64,000 nucleotides of DNA from Anaerolineae bacterium (GCA_022822545.1 JAJEBE010000057.1:157671-221670); one strand, 5' to 3'; counted from the stretch's first letter, positions 8,287-17,576 are shown. Numbers and translations: made by a program. The notes: a model not told the origin generated them from the letters alone.

Positions 8287-9474
8287 ATGAAAAGATTAGC
8301 GCTTGTATGCATGGTTATTGCGTTGTGCGCAACATCCTTCGCGCAAGACTGGGTTTTGGACGATAACGGCGAAGCGCGCTACAACTGCGATCTGCTTAAG
8401 TCGGTGGTTGCCGCATACGGTGATCAAGCCTTTGTCCGGTTGGATGCTACCGAGCTTACCGTTGCGGCGTATTTCGCGTCGACAGTTCCGGGTTGCGACA
8501 CAGACAGCGAGGCGATGGCGCAAGCTGCTGCGGAAAGCTACGCCGTGACGGTGAACGATGTCATCAATCTGCGCGAGTGCGGCAGCACATCCTGCAGTCG
8601 CGTGGGCAGAGCAGCAAGTGGCGACGTGCTGGAGGTCGTTGGTGAGGACGGCGACTGGCTGGAGGTCAAGCACGATGGCGCAACGGCGTTTATTGCCGGC
8701 TGGCTGACGACGCGTGTGGTCGCTGAACCGGAGGGCCTGTTGGCCGACTTTCAGTTCAATGCGCGCAGCCCGGCGGGTGAGCTTTGGGCGGTCATGTATG
8801 GCAGTACCAGGCGGACGGGTACGCACTGGTTGAATTTGACCCGAGCGGATGGCGCCAATACGGACATTCAAGTGGAGGCAATTATTTGGGAGACGGACGA
8901 TTCGTCGTTCTTCCGGCCGGTATTCTTTGGCTGGGGTGGAAACGACTGGGAGTATCTGCCGGAGTTGATACCCGATTCATCATTCTATGTCTATCTGCCG
9001 AACGATGACGAGATATATGAGTTTCCCGTTGTCGGCAGCGTGTACGCGAGTGATTACCAGTTGGCTTTCGATATGGTCTCCCGGCCGCCGAGCATCCGAG
9101 CCGGCACGCCGATTCGAGTGGTGGTTGCCGATAGCGGGCAGGCGGATCATATCCGGGACTGGATGGCAGCGGTCACCAGATCGGAGATAGTCGCGCCGCC
9201 AGGCAGGCCGCAGCCGCCGACGCTGGTTGCCGGCGACGGCGCAATTGCGGTGAATATTCTGCCGCCGGCAGTTGGAGGCGCGCCCATCACGACCTACGAG
9301 CTGCGGTACCGCGAGGCTGGCGGCGACACGATTCAACTGGGCAACGTCAACGGCGAACCGTATATGCTGGACGGTCTCAGGAATGGCGCCAGGTATGAGG
9401 TATCGCTGGCCGCTGTCAGTCGCGGCGGCAAGGGGCCGTATTCCAACTGGGCTTCCATCACGCTTGAGAGTTAG
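8287..9474 (+). CDS. Secreted protein with conserved N-terminal AQDW/YNC domain, bacterial SH3 domain and fibronectin type III domain
   Basis: The 395-residue protein starts with a signal peptide (about 1-20, cleavage near SFA-QDW). Residues 20-70 form a small two-cysteine domain (Cys34, Cys70) that resembles the start of the secreted protein encoded at 62391-63806. Residues about 86-143 are a bacterial SH3 domain (VINLRECGS, DWLEVKHDG, GWL). Residues about 305-395 are a fibronectin type III domain (PPTL, YELRYRE, YEVSLAAVS). The middle 145-300 is not recognised. Such domain sets bind cell wall or extracellular polymers; no catalytic motif is visible. AGGGG precedes the ATG. Confidence 0.8.
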   Translation: MKRLALVCMVIALCATSFAQDWVLDDNGEARYNCDLLKSVVAAYGDQAFVRLDATELTVAAYFASTVPGCDTDSEAMAQAAAESYAVTVNDVINLRECGSTSCSRVGRAASGDVLEVVGEDGDWLEVKHDGATAFIAGWLTTRVVAEPEGLLADFQFNARSPAGELWAVMYGSTRRTGTHWLNLTRADGANTDIQVEAIIWETDDSSFFRPVFFGWGGNDWEYLPELIPDSSFYVYLPNDDEIYEFPVVGSVYASDYQLAFDMVSRPPSIRAGTPIRVVVADSGQADHIRDWMAAVTRSEIVAPPGRPQPPTLVAGDGAIAVNILPPAVGGAPITTYELRYREAGGDTIQLGNVNGEPYMLDGLRNGARYEVSLAAVSRGGKGPYSNWASITLES

Positions 9475-9578
9475 TTGACACCAACATGGAAAAGCGGAGA
9501 CGGGCGCTTTGTCGCCGCAGAGCGTCCGTTTCATGTGGCTAGCGCTGTAATCGATATATCGCCATTGGCTTGGGTGCT

Positions 9579-10679
9579 TCAGTACACGATCACGCCCCGC
9601 GCCAGCACCCCGCTGACCAGGTCGGCGTAAGCCTCGTTGATCTGCTCCAGCCGATAAGTCCGCGTGATCAATTCGCCCAGCTTGAGCTTGCCGGCGGCAT
9701 AGAGGTTGAGCAGGCGCGGGATATCCCGCTGCGGATTGCACGAGCCATAGAAACTGCCGCGGATGGTCAACTCGGATCGGGTGATCTTGGCGGCGGGCAA
9801 GCCGGTGATGCTGTCATCAGGGGCGGTGCCGACCAGCGTCAACTGTCCGCCGGGGCGCAAGGCGCGGAAAGCGACTTCCTGCAGCGCGGGCATGCCGGCT
9901 GCTTCAAAAACATAATCTGCGCCGCGGCTGCCGGTTAGGGCCCGGATGCGGCTGATGGCGGCGTCATCCGAAGGCAGGGGATGCGTCGCGCCGAATTCCT
10001 TGGCGAGCGACAGTTTCGCCTCGTTGGCATCAACGGCGATGATGGGATGAGCGCCGCAGAGGCTGGCGCCCTGGATGATATTTAGACCGACGCCGCCGGC
10101 GCCGAAGACGGCGACGCTCGCGCCGGGCCGGACTGCGGCTGTGTTCATGGCCGCGCCAACGCCCGTTGCCACTGCGCAGCCCGCCACGGCAGCCAACTCC
10201 AGCGGGATATCGCGGCGGATAGGCAGGCAACTTTCTTCGCGGAGGACGGCATATTCGGCGAAGGCGCCCAAGCCAGCGAGAATATGCACTGGCTCGCCCT
10301 TCCAACGAATTCGCGATTTTCCATCGGCTTGCAGGCCGGTCGCCAGCAGCGGCGTAAAAGTGCCGCAGAGGTTGGGCTTGCCGCCATTGCAGTAGAAGCA
10401 GTCGCCGCAAGCCGGCGCCCAGATGAAGGCGACGTGGTCGCCCGGAGCCAGTCGGCTGACACCCGGTCCCACCGCTTCAATGATGCCGGCGCCTTCGTGC
10501 CCGGCGATCATGGGCATGGGCTTGGGCGCCGTACCGATGGCCACGCGCCAATCGCTGCGGCAGACGCCGCTGGCCGCGATCTTGACCAATACTTCACCGT
10601 CAGCCGGCGGATCAAGCTCAACCGTTTCGATCTGGAAGCGTCCGTTTGGCGCGCTGAGGATAGCGGCTCGGATTTGCAT
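9579..10679 (-). CDS. Zinc-dependent medium-chain alcohol dehydrogenase
   Basis: The 366-residue protein has GVCRSDW (catalytic zinc Cys), GHEGAGIIEAVG (catalytic zinc His-Glu) and the structural-zinc cysteine cluster CGDCFYCNGGKPNLC. The NAD-binding fold is shown by GAGGVGLN. These features place it among class III/NDMA-type MDR dehydrogenases, which oxidise primary alcohols or S-hydroxymethyl thiols. The substrate is unknown. It starts 14 bp after the sulfite-oxidase-like gene, so the two are likely co-transcribed. Confidence 0.88.
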   Translation of the reverse strand: MQIRAAILSAPNGRFQIETVELDPPADGEVLVKIAASGVCRSDWRVAIGTAPKPMPMIAGHEGAGIIEAVGPGVSRLAPGDHVAFIWAPACGDCFYCNGGKPNLCGTFTPLLATGLQADGKSRIRWKGEPVHILAGLGAFAEYAVLREESCLPIRRDIPLELAAVAGCAVATGVGAAMNTAAVRPGASVAVFGAGGVGLNIIQGASLCGAHPIIAVDANEAKLSLAKEFGATHPLPSDDAAISRIRALTGSRGADYVFEAAGMPALQEVAFRALRPGGQLTLVGTAPDDSITGLPAAKITRSELTIRGSFYGSCNPQRDIPRLLNLYAAGKLKLGELITRTYRLEQINEAYADLVSGVLARGVIVY

Positions 10680-10693
10680 GGCCTTCGCTCTGG

Positions 10694-11317
10694 TTAGAAT
10701 CCCCGCCGGTTGAAGCGCTCTTCCTTGAACGGATCGCCCTCATTGTGATAGGCGCCCGCTTCCCAGAAGCCAGGCTTATCCACCGGGCTGAATTCCAGCG
10801 CGCGCAGAAATTTGGCGCTCTTCCAGAAATAGCGTTTGGGCACAACTGTGCGCAGCGGCCCGCCATGCTCGATCAACTCGGGCTCATGCAGCCAGCGGCC
10901 TTCGTATTTGGTGGCGAGCATGACATCGTCATCGTCCATCGCTTCCAGCGTCAAGTTGGTCGTGTAGCCATAATCGCAGTGGGCGATGACGAAACGCGCC
11001 TCGTCAGTGAGCTCGAGCTCGCGCAGGAAGTCGCGAAACATGACGCCTTCCCAGGTCGTATCGAATTTGCTCCAGCGCGTGACGCAGTGGATATCGACTG
11101 TCATCTGTCCGGTGGGAAGCTGGATGAATTGCTCCCAGGTCCAGCGCCGCTCACGCTCGACTGCGCCGAAGACCCGCAGGTCCCAGGTGGCGGGGTTGAA
11201 CTTGGGAGTCGGCCCGTAGGTGAGCACGGGGAATTTCTCAGTCAGCGATTGACCGTTGGGAAGGCGGCCGGCTTCCCGCATCTGTCTTTCTTTTTCGCGG
11301 CGTTCTAGGTGGGACAT
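10694..11317 (-). CDS. Sulfite oxidase-like molybdopterin oxidoreductase
   Basis: The 207-residue protein belongs to the oxidoreductase molybdopterin-binding domain family. [16 protein letters not shown] holds the cysteine expected to coordinate molybdenum, and [18 protein letters not shown] is typical of short cytoplasmic sulfite-oxidase-like proteins. No signal peptide, haem domain or dimerisation domain is present, so it is a minimal form. The reaction is unknown. AGGAAAA lies upstream of the ATG. It is the second molybdenum enzyme in the window, after the operon at 4213-7993. Confidence 0.88.
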   Translation of the reverse strand: MSHLERREKERQMREAGRLPNGQSLTEKFPVLTYGPTPKFNPATWDLRVFGAVERERRWTWEQFIQLPTGQMTVDIHCVTRWSKFDTTWEGVMFRDFLRELELTDEARFVIAHCDYGYTTNLTLEAMDDDDVMLATKYEGRWLHEPELIEHGGPLRTVVPKRYFWKSAKFLRALEFSPVDKPGFWEAGAYHNEGDPFKEERFNRRGF

Positions 11318-11345
11318 ACGATTTTCCTGGCTAGGGTTCTTGACT

Positions 11346-11373
11346 GCGGGCGACTCACAGAATCGCCCCTACG
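11346..11373. repeat. Dispersed hairpin, inverted copy (GCGGGCGA..TCGCCCCTAC)
   Basis: This is the reverse complement of the TGTAGGGGCGA..TCGCCC hairpin family, placed between two minus-strand genes. Confidence 0.55.
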
Positions 11374-11379
11374 GATGCG

Positions 11380-12624
11380 CTAAACGGCAAGTTGCATAAT
11401 CGTCCGCAGCAAGACGTTGGCGCCCATCTCAATGTGCCGCCATTCGGTGAATTCTCGGGGATTATGGCTGATGCCGTCCACAGAAGGCAAGAAGATCATG
11501 CCAGCCGGCACCATCTGATTCATAATTTGAGCGTTGTGGCCGCTGTAGCTGGCGATGGACATGCAGCGGACGCCCTCGGCGCGGCAGGCGCTTTCGATCT
11601 GGCGCACGAGATAACCCGACATGCGTTCGGCCGCGCGGTGCATGACGCGCTCCATCGCCACCTCAAGGCGGTATGCGCGCGCGCAGTCTTCCGCCAACGC
11701 AATCAAGCGCGCTTCCATGTCGTCCAGGGTCGCCGTATCGGGATGGCGAAATTCGACGCGCAGCGAGGCTTCCGCCGGCACGACATTAAAGGAGTCGGGC
11801 GTGACGCTCACATAGCCGCAATTGACGACGCCCTCGCTGAATTCTTCGCTGACGCGCTTGTGCGCGCCGATGATGAAGGCGGCCGCCCCTTGCAGCGCGT
11901 CATGGCGTTCTTCGGCGGTGGTGGTGCCGGCGTGAGCGGCTTCGCCGTAAAAGGCGACGTTATAGGTCGTGCGTCCTACGATCCGGTCGACGATGCCGAT
12001 GTCGCATTGCCGGTCGTGCAAGGTCTTGCCTTGCTCGATATGCAATTCCAGAAAGCCCAGGACGGTCTCGGCCTTGCGCCTCGCGTTACCCAGCTCCGGC
12101 AGCATGATGCCGGCGCGATAAAGGGCGGCGCGGAAAGCCATATTGTCGTGCAAGCTGTCGCTGATGTCGTTCGCCGAGATCTTGCCGATGATGGCATTGC
12201 TGCCGAATAAAGATTTCCAGGTGCCTTCTTCGTCTGTGAAGTTGATCGCTTCCAGGTGGTAGCGCGGTTTCAGGCCCGCTTCCTTGATCCGCCGCAGGCA
12301 CTCCAGCGCCGCCAATACGCCGATGGCGCCATCGTAGCGACCGCCGTTGGGCACAGTATCCAGATGCGAGCCGATCATCAGAGTCTTGGCTTGCGCGTCT
12401 TCAGCCGGGAGCAAGCCACTCAAATTGCCAACTTCGTCATCCTTGACCTGAAGGCCGGCTTCTTCTATGCGGTCGGCAAACCAGGAGCGCGCTTCAAGGT
12501 CCTCATTCGAAAGCGCCAGGCGCGATACGCCGCCGCCGACGGTCGCGCCGATCTCGGCCAGGGCATCAAAGTCGGCGCGCAGGCGCGCGCTATTCACGCG
12601 GAGCGCACTGCAATCTGTCTCCAA
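11380..12624 (-). CDS. Hydantoinase/carbamoylase-family amidase (allantoate amidohydrolase-like, M20)
   Basis: The 414-residue protein shows GSHLDTVPNGGRYDGAIG (metal His and bridging Asp), NFTDEEG (Glu general base and metal ligands), ELHIEQG (metal His) and a C-terminal SYSGHNAQIM with the final metal His. These are motifs of N-carbamoyl-L-amino-acid hydrolases, beta-ureidopropionase and allantoate amidohydrolase. Which one cannot be decided from sequence. The listed start is TTG at 12624; an in-frame GTG at 12600 is an alternative. The neighbouring molybdenum hydroxylase might suggest purine catabolism, but no other gene of that pathway is here. Confidence 0.87.
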   Translation of the reverse strand: METDCSALRVNSARLRADFDALAEIGATVGGGVSRLALSNEDLEARSWFADRIEEAGLQVKDDEVGNLSGLLPAEDAQAKTLMIGSHLDTVPNGGRYDGAIGVLAALECLRRIKEAGLKPRYHLEAINFTDEEGTWKSLFGSNAIIGKISANDISDSLHDNMAFRAALYRAGIMLPELGNARRKAETVLGFLELHIEQGKTLHDRQCDIGIVDRIVGRTTYNVAFYGEAAHAGTTTAEERHDALQGAAAFIIGAHKRVSEEFSEGVVNCGYVSVTPDSFNVVPAEASLRVEFRHPDTATLDDMEARLIALAEDCARAYRLEVAMERVMHRAAERMSGYLVRQIESACRAEGVRCMSIASYSGHNAQIMNQMVPAGMIFLPSVDGISHNPREFTEWRHIEMGANVLLRTIMQLAV

Positions 12625-13377
12625 TCCAAGGTCCTCATCGCCGCGTCAGTAATTGAGAGTAGATTATAGTTAGAAAACATAATCTCACAACTTTATGTCA
12701 AGGAATATTGTCATCGCGCCAGAAAAGGTCTTTGGCAGCGAGTACAAAGAGTTGTTTGAGGGCGAGAAGGAATTGATATTCACGCGAGTTGCATTAAGAG
12801 CGCGCCGTCCTCCAAGGGCGGATAGCGTCGCCGGCAGACAATTCTCCAAGTTGCTTTTCTTCCGGTACTTTTTATCTCGTCTTTGAGTACGTTCATGTCG
12901 AAATCTGCGAGTCTTGTTCGATATTGATCGCGCGCGAGGCTCGGTTGGAAGTTCGTGTTCGTCATGCTGGTCCTTGAGCCTGCGGTCAAAGCGCCGTAAC
13001 TGCGCCTATGCGTGCCCATTAAGCCCCGTAAAAGATGCGAAATTTGGTCTAAATTGAGCAACTATATAAATACAGTATGTATACGGGGGGGGGGGGGGGA
13101 GGGGGTATCGGTGTTTGCTCGGGTTTTGGGGCTGATTTTGGCGGAGTGATCGAGCGCTCATACTAATGAGTGTAACACAGTTTCTGTCGTTATAGGCGAC
13201 CATTTGTTCGCGTATGGGAAAAGATGGACCGCAAAGACGCGAAGACAGAAAGTCTCCATTCTCTTTTGCGCGGTCGGTTTTTCTCGTCGGCTGGGCCGGG
13301 GCGTCCGAGCCTTCTACCTTGTCGTCGCACCGCTTTGCGCTACCATGGGCGGATTGCGACGTAGCGAGGCGCGCGGC
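12625..13377. other. Long intergenic region with an AT-rich patch and a G15 homopolymer
   Basis: No supported gene lies in about 750 bp. Short open frames (for example 12695-12886 plus, 12780-13061 minus) have no convincing start site or family similarity that I can recognise. The AT-rich segment 13054-13081 contains TTGAGC-16-TATGTA. A run of fifteen G, one A and five G follows at 13085-13105. ACCGCAAAGACGCGAAG at about 13225 belongs to the accessory repeat family seen at 3864 and 61391. Confidence 0.55.
13054..13081 (+). promoter_or_regulatory. Possible promoter immediately before the poly-G tract
   Basis: TTGAGC at 13054-13059, a 16-bp spacer and TATGTA at 13076-13081 would place the transcription start inside or next to the G-run at 13085. 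It is on the strand of the MFS gene that starts about 290 bp downstream. Confidence 0.3.
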
Positions 13378-14616
13378 ATGAGCAGATGGTCGCCACCGAA
13401 AGACCCAAGCGAACGCCAGAATTCACCTTACCGCTGGGTAATATTGGCGATGGTCACGCTCTCCGGCTTCTTGGTGATGGGCTTCCCGACCACATCGCTA
13501 TCGGCCCTGTTCAGCGAAGTCGCCGATTCGCTTGATCTCAACCTGGTCGAGATCGGCGTGATATGGGGCGTCGGTTCGGGTATGGCTATTTTCACAGCGC
13601 TGGTCGGCGGGGCCTTCATTGATGTATTCGGGACGCGCCGAACGCTGGTGACGCTCTGCCTGGCGACCGGTTGCTTCGGCGCTCTGCGCGGCGTCGCCGT
13701 CGATTTCTGGTCGCTCTTCCTGTTTTCATTGTTATTCGGCATGGTCCAGCCTATTTTGCCGATGAACTTCGTCAAACTGAATCGCGAATGGTTCCCCTCG
13801 CGCCAGTTGGGTTTCGCATCCGGCGTGATGTCGGCGGGTTTCGCCACCGGCTTGATGCTTGGCTCGCGCTTGGGCGCCACCGTGCTTTCGCCAATGCTGG
13901 GCGGCTGGCGGCCGGTCCTCATTCTGACCGGCGTTTGCGCCATTGGGCTGGCGCTGATCTGGGCGATTGTTCATCCGCCGACCGAGCGGCGCGCCGCCCC
14001 GCGTATCGACATCGGGCAGATCATCCGCAACCTGCGCTACGTGATGCGCTTCCGAGAATTGTGGGTGATCGCGCTGGCGGTATTCGGCGTGCTGGGGTTG
14101 ATGCGCGGCCTGGTCGGTTATGTGCCGACTTATTTGCGCGAGATCGGCTGGGGCGTTGTCGAGGCCGATAGCGCCATCACGATCTTTTTCTTCTGCAGCC
14201 TGATCGGCGTCGTGCCGATATCGCATTTGTCGGATCGACTGGGCAATCGGCGCATCGTCATGGCTTTCGGCACATCAATGATGACCATCGGCACAGTCTT
14301 GATGTATCTGGTCGGCGATAGCTTCTGGGGCGTCATGTTGGCGATGGCGCTGGCCGGCTTCACCTTTGACAGTTTTATGGCGCTGAAGGGCGCTTATACA
14401 ACCGAGGTCGATGGTCTGGATATTGTCTTTGTCGGCAGCGCGCTGGGCTTCGTCGGCATGTTGCAGAATATCGGCTCGACGATTACGCCGCCGCTGGGCA
14501 ACGCGCTGACGAGCGACGCCTTGAACAGTCCTTTTCTCTTGTGGGCGGCATCCGGGCTTTTCGCTACCGTAATGCTTTTGAGCTACGGCAAGCGCAAGAA
14601 ACATTCGCCGCAGTGA
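13378..14616 (+). CDS. MFS transporter (first of a tandem pair)
   Basis: The 412-residue protein has about twelve hydrophobic segments and the loop motif SHLSDRLGNRR, the DRxGRR-type signature of the major facilitator superfamily. I place the start at ATG 13378 because the protein then aligns end to end with its neighbour at 14704 (SPYRWVILAMVTLSGF in both); the frame is open further upstream. It probably exports or takes up a small organic molecule; the substrate is unknown. The two genes are separated by 87 bp. Confidence 0.88.
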   Translation: MSRWSPPKDPSERQNSPYRWVILAMVTLSGFLVMGFPTTSLSALFSEVADSLDLNLVEIGVIWGVGSGMAIFTALVGGAFIDVFGTRRTLVTLCLATGCFGALRGVAVDFWSLFLFSLLFGMVQPILPMNFVKLNREWFPSRQLGFASGVMSAGFATGLMLGSRLGATVLSPMLGGWRPVLILTGVCAIGLALIWAIVHPPTERRAAPRIDIGQIIRNLRYVMRFRELWVIALAVFGVLGLMRGLVGYVPTYLREIGWGVVEADSAITIFFFCSLIGVVPISHLSDRLGNRRIVMAFGTSMMTIGTVLMYLVGDSFWGVMLAMALAGFTFDSFMALKGAYTTEVDGLDIVFVGSALGFVGMLQNIGSTITPPLGNALTSDALNSPFLLWAASGLFATVMLLSYGKRKKHSPQ

Positions 14617-14703
14617 GAAGCTAGCGCCATGCGCCCGTACTGCTGTCCTCTCGCGGACTCCTTTCGGGGAATTCCCGCGCAGATGTCCGACTGAAGCCCG
14701 CAG

Positions 14704-15957
14704 ATGCCTCCGCCTGCAGATTTACGCGCCCGCCAGCATTCGCCTTATCGCTGGGTGATTCTGGCGATGGTGACCTTGTCGGGCTTCATCACAATGGGAT
14801 TCCCCATAGCCGGTTTGTCGGCGCTGTTCAGCGAGATCGCCGCGGCGCTCGACCTCGATCTGATTCAGATCGGCGTAATTTGGGGCGTGGGCATGGTGAT
14901 GGGCATCTTTACGTCTTTTCTGGGCGGCTCGTTGATCGACTATTTTGGCACGCGGCCCGCCTTGGTGTTTATGTGCCTGGCGGCCGGCGTCAGCGGCGCG
15001 CTGCGCGGCTTGGCTGTTGACTTTTGGTCGCTTCTTTTGTTCTCGTTTCTATACGGCACGGTGCAGCCGGTATTGCCGCTGAATTTCATCAAGCTGAATC
15101 GTGAATGGTTTTCTTCTCGGCAGTTGGGGTTGGCGGCGGGGGTCATGTCGCTGGGTTTCGCGCTGGGCGCCATGCTGGGCTCGCGATTCAGCGCGACCTT
15201 GCTATCGCCTCTGCTCGGGGGCTGGCGGGCGGTGCTGGTGTTCCTCGGTCTTTGCTCGGTCCTGTTGGCAATCTTATGGGCGCTGGTACATCCGCCGGTG
15301 GCGCGAGAGCGAAGCAGGAGCTTGGATCTGCGGCAGTTGCTGTTCAAGGCGCGCCGGGTCGCCGGCTTCCGCGAGCTGCGGGTGATCGCGCTGGCGGTCT
15401 TCGGCGCGGTCGGGCTGACGCAAGGCATGGTGGGCTATGTGCCGACCTATCTGCGCGAGATCGGCTGGGCGGCGGTCGATGCCGATAGCGCCATCCCGGT
15501 TTTCTTCCTAGCCAGTTTGATCGGCGTAGTGCCGATATCGCATTTGTCGGATCGTTTGGGGCGCCGCCGGTTGGTGATGACATTCGGGACGATCATGATG
15601 ACGCTGGGCGCGCTGTTGATGTACTTCGCCGGTGACAACTATTGGACTGTCATACTGGCGATGGCGATTGGCGGATTGTGTTTCGACAGCTTCATGGCGC
15701 TGATGGGCGCGTCGATCACCGAAGTGCGGGGACTGGATATCGCTTTGGTGGGAAGCGCGCTGGGTTTCGGCGGCATGCTGCAGAATATGGGCGGTTCCCT
15801 GCTGCCGCCGCTGGGCAATACCTTGAGCGCGATCAGCTTGAACGCGCCCTTTCTGCTCTGGGCGGCGGCCGGGCTTTTCGCCACGGTGGTCTTGCTCAGC
15901 TATCGCGGACGCGGGCATCCCGCAAGTAGGGAAGGGGATAACGTTGAAGCTTTGTAG
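14704..15957 (+). CDS. MFS transporter (second of a tandem pair)
   Basis: The 417-residue protein is colinear with the preceding MFS protein throughout, sharing long segments such as SPYRWVILAMVTLSGF, LREIGW and SHLSDRLGRRR. It therefore arose by tandem gene duplication. The MFS signature loop is intact and no frameshift is seen. The long separation in sequence suggests an old duplication with distinct or complementary substrates. Confidence 0.9.
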   Translation: MPPPADLRARQHSPYRWVILAMVTLSGFITMGFPIAGLSALFSEIAAALDLDLIQIGVIWGVGMVMGIFTSFLGGSLIDYFGTRPALVFMCLAAGVSGALRGLAVDFWSLLLFSFLYGTVQPVLPLNFIKLNREWFSSRQLGLAAGVMSLGFALGAMLGSRFSATLLSPLLGGWRAVLVFLGLCSVLLAILWALVHPPVARERSRSLDLRQLLFKARRVAGFRELRVIALAVFGAVGLTQGMVGYVPTYLREIGWAAVDADSAIPVFFLASLIGVVPISHLSDRLGRRRLVMTFGTIMMTLGALLMYFAGDNYWTVILAMAIGGLCFDSFMALMGASITEVRGLDIALVGSALGFGGMLQNMGGSLLPPLGNTLSAISLNAPFLLWAAAGLFATVVLLSYRGRGHPASREGDNVEAL

Positions 15958-16021
15958 GGGCGGCTTATCGGGTCGCCCGATATGATGATGACAAAAACGG
16001 GCGACCCTGTGAGCCGCCCGC
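15952..16021. repeat. Long composite hairpin between convergent genes
   Basis: GGGCGGCTTATCGGGTCGCCCG and CGGGCGACCCTGTGAGCCGCCC, split here only by a 17-nt AT-rich loop, form a long near-perfect stem. The element lies between the MFS stop and the convergent Bax-inhibitor stop, so it could terminate both transcripts even though no T-run is present. It is the largest member of the TGTAGGGGCG family in the window. Confidence 0.65.
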
Positions 16022-16048
16022 TTGAATTGTCCGCTATCGAACTGCCGA

Positions 16049-16759
16049 CTAGTCGCGTCCGCCGCCGAAGATGCGCAGCATGAAGATGAACAGGTTGATG
16101 AAGTCCAGGTAGAGCGTCAGCGCCGCCATGATGCTGAACTTCAGCGTATCATCGGAATCGACCTTCATCTTGCGTGTGGCCGCCATCGCCGCGATGCGCT
16201 GTGTATCCCAGGCGGTCAAGCCGGTGAAGATCAAGACGCCGGCGATGCTGACCAGGAAGTCGATCATCGAGCTGCCGAGGAAGATGTTGACGATGCTGGC
16301 GATGATCAGCCCGAAGAGACCCATCATCAAATAGCTGCCCATCTTGGTCAAATCGGTCTTGGTGGTCAGCCCGTAGATCGTCATCGCGCCGAAGACGCCG
16401 GCGGTGCTCAAGAAGGCGGCCGCGATCGAGCCGAGGGAGAAGACCAGGAAAAAGATGGAAAAGGTGAAGCCGGTGACGGCGGCGTAGACGAAGAAGAGCA
16501 TGCCGGCCGCGGTCGCCGAGATGCGGTTGATCGCCCAGCTCAAGCCGATGACGATGCCCAATTGCGCGAATATCGCCAGAAACATAATCCCCTGCGACGG
16601 GAATAAGCCCATGTTGCTGACGGCCAGCGCCATCGCGGCTGTGACCAGCAATCCCATCGTCATCCAGCCATAGACGTTGCGCATGACCGCATTCAACTGT
16701 ATCCCGTCGAGCGGCTTGCCGGGCGCGTCAATGATGAAGCCGTCGTTTCTCATGTTCAT
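16049..16759 (-). CDS. Bax inhibitor-1/YccA family membrane protein
   Basis: The 236-residue integral membrane protein has seven hydrophobic segments, including AVMRNVYGWMTMGLLVTAAM, the classical start of the BI-1 family. The C-terminal SIMAALTLYLDFINLFIFML followed by a basic/glycine tail is also family-specific. Members act as calcium-leak channels or interact with membrane proteases (YccA with FtsH). I chose ATG 16759 because GGAGG lies 7 bp upstream; the frame extends to 16801 without another good site. Confidence 0.93.
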   Translation of the reverse strand: MNMRNDGFIIDAPGKPLDGIQLNAVMRNVYGWMTMGLLVTAAMALAVSNMGLFPSQGIMFLAIFAQLGIVIGLSWAINRISATAAGMLFFVYAAVTGFTFSIFFLVFSLGSIAAAFLSTAGVFGAMTIYGLTTKTDLTKMGSYLMMGLFGLIIASIVNIFLGSSMIDFLVSIAGVLIFTGLTAWDTQRIAAMAATRKMKVDSDDTLKFSIMAALTLYLDFINLFIFMLRIFGGGRD

Positions 16760-16900
16760 TTCAGATCCTCCAACAGGCGCCGGAAGCCCGACGCATGACA
16801 CTCATGCCTAACTACACTTAGTATAACGAATTCTGCCGCGAATGGATGTGGCAGGTTTCTCGATTTTACGCGCTTCTTACTTTTGTGGCGCGGCCCGATT

Positions 16901-16929
16901 TTGAGCGGAAGCGAGGCGCCTGCTATAAT
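16901..16929 (+). promoter_or_regulatory. Promoter of the Maf gene
   Basis: TTGAGC at 16901-16906, a 17-bp spacer and TATAAT at 16924-16929 with an extended TGC immediately before it. The ATG of the Maf gene is 36 bp downstream. Confidence 0.6.
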
Positions 16930-16964
16930 GCCCGGCGTTGTTCATCCGCCAGAGATCATAACCC

Positions 16965-17576
16965 ATGCGCCTGATACTCGCCTCGTCATCGCCGCGCCGC
17001 CGCGAACTGCTGGCGAAGCTGAATCCGCGGTTCGAGGTCATCAAACCCGAAATCGACGAATCGCTACGTGACGGCGAGTTGCTGGTCGATTATGTCCGGC
17101 GGCTCAGCCGGGAAAAGGCCGAGGCGGTTGCGCGGACGTTGGACACTGCGCCAGCGCTGATTCTAGCCGCCGATACTGTTGTAATACTCGCGGCCGATAC
17201 CATCGGTGTGGATGAAGCGGGCGACCTGCTGGGCAAACCGACTGACGCGGCTGACGCCCGCCTCATGCTGCTGCGGCTGCGCGGGCGCGCGCATGAAGTC
17301 ATAACAGCGTTTACGCTTCACCGCCACGACGCCGGGGCGGCGGTCATCACGCGACATGAACGGACGGTCGTGCACATGCGTCACTTCAGCGATGCGGAAA
17401 TCGACGCCTATATCGAGACCGGCGATCCGCTGGACAAAGCCGGCAGCTACGCCATTCAGAACGAGGCCTTTCACCCGGTCGAGCGCATTGAAGGCAGTTA
17501 CAGCAATGTGGTCGGCTTGCCGCTTGAAGCGCTTGAGGCGGCCCTCGGCGAGATCGACTTTGTCTTCTCGTCTTAA
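16965..17576 (+). CDS. maf: Maf-family nucleotide pyrophosphatase
   Basis: The 203-residue protein begins MRLILASSSPRRRELLAKL, the hallmark substrate-binding start of Maf proteins. It continues with ILAADTVV, GKP and the C-terminal AGSYAIQNEAFHPVERIEGSYSNVVGLPL. Family knowledge: Maf proteins hydrolyse non-canonical or canonical nucleoside triphosphates (dTTP/UTP or m7GTP) and affect septum formation. Length is typical. Its own promoter is visible upstream. Subfamily (YhdE or YceF type) is not assigned. Confidence 0.93.
   Translation: MRLILASSSPRRRELLAKLNPRFEVIKPEIDESLRDGELLVDYVRRLSREKAEAVARTLDTAPALILAADTVVILAADTIGVDEAGDLLGKPTDAADARLMLLRLRGRAHEVITAFTLHRHDAGAAVITRHERTVVHMRHFSDAEIDAYIETGDPLDKAGSYAIQNEAFHPVERIEGSYSNVVGLPLEALEAALGEIDFVFSS

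Noticed and set aside
4213..12624. Purine degradation cluster (xanthine dehydrogenase plus allantoate amidohydrolase)
   Set aside because: The large subunit has a form II CoxL loop, the genes are on different strands and 3 kb apart, and no urate oxidase, allantoinase or HIU hydrolase is present.
12695..13061. Small plus- and minus-strand frames between 12.7 and 13.1 kb
   Set aside because: No ribosome-binding site, no recognisable content, and mutually overlapping on opposite strands.
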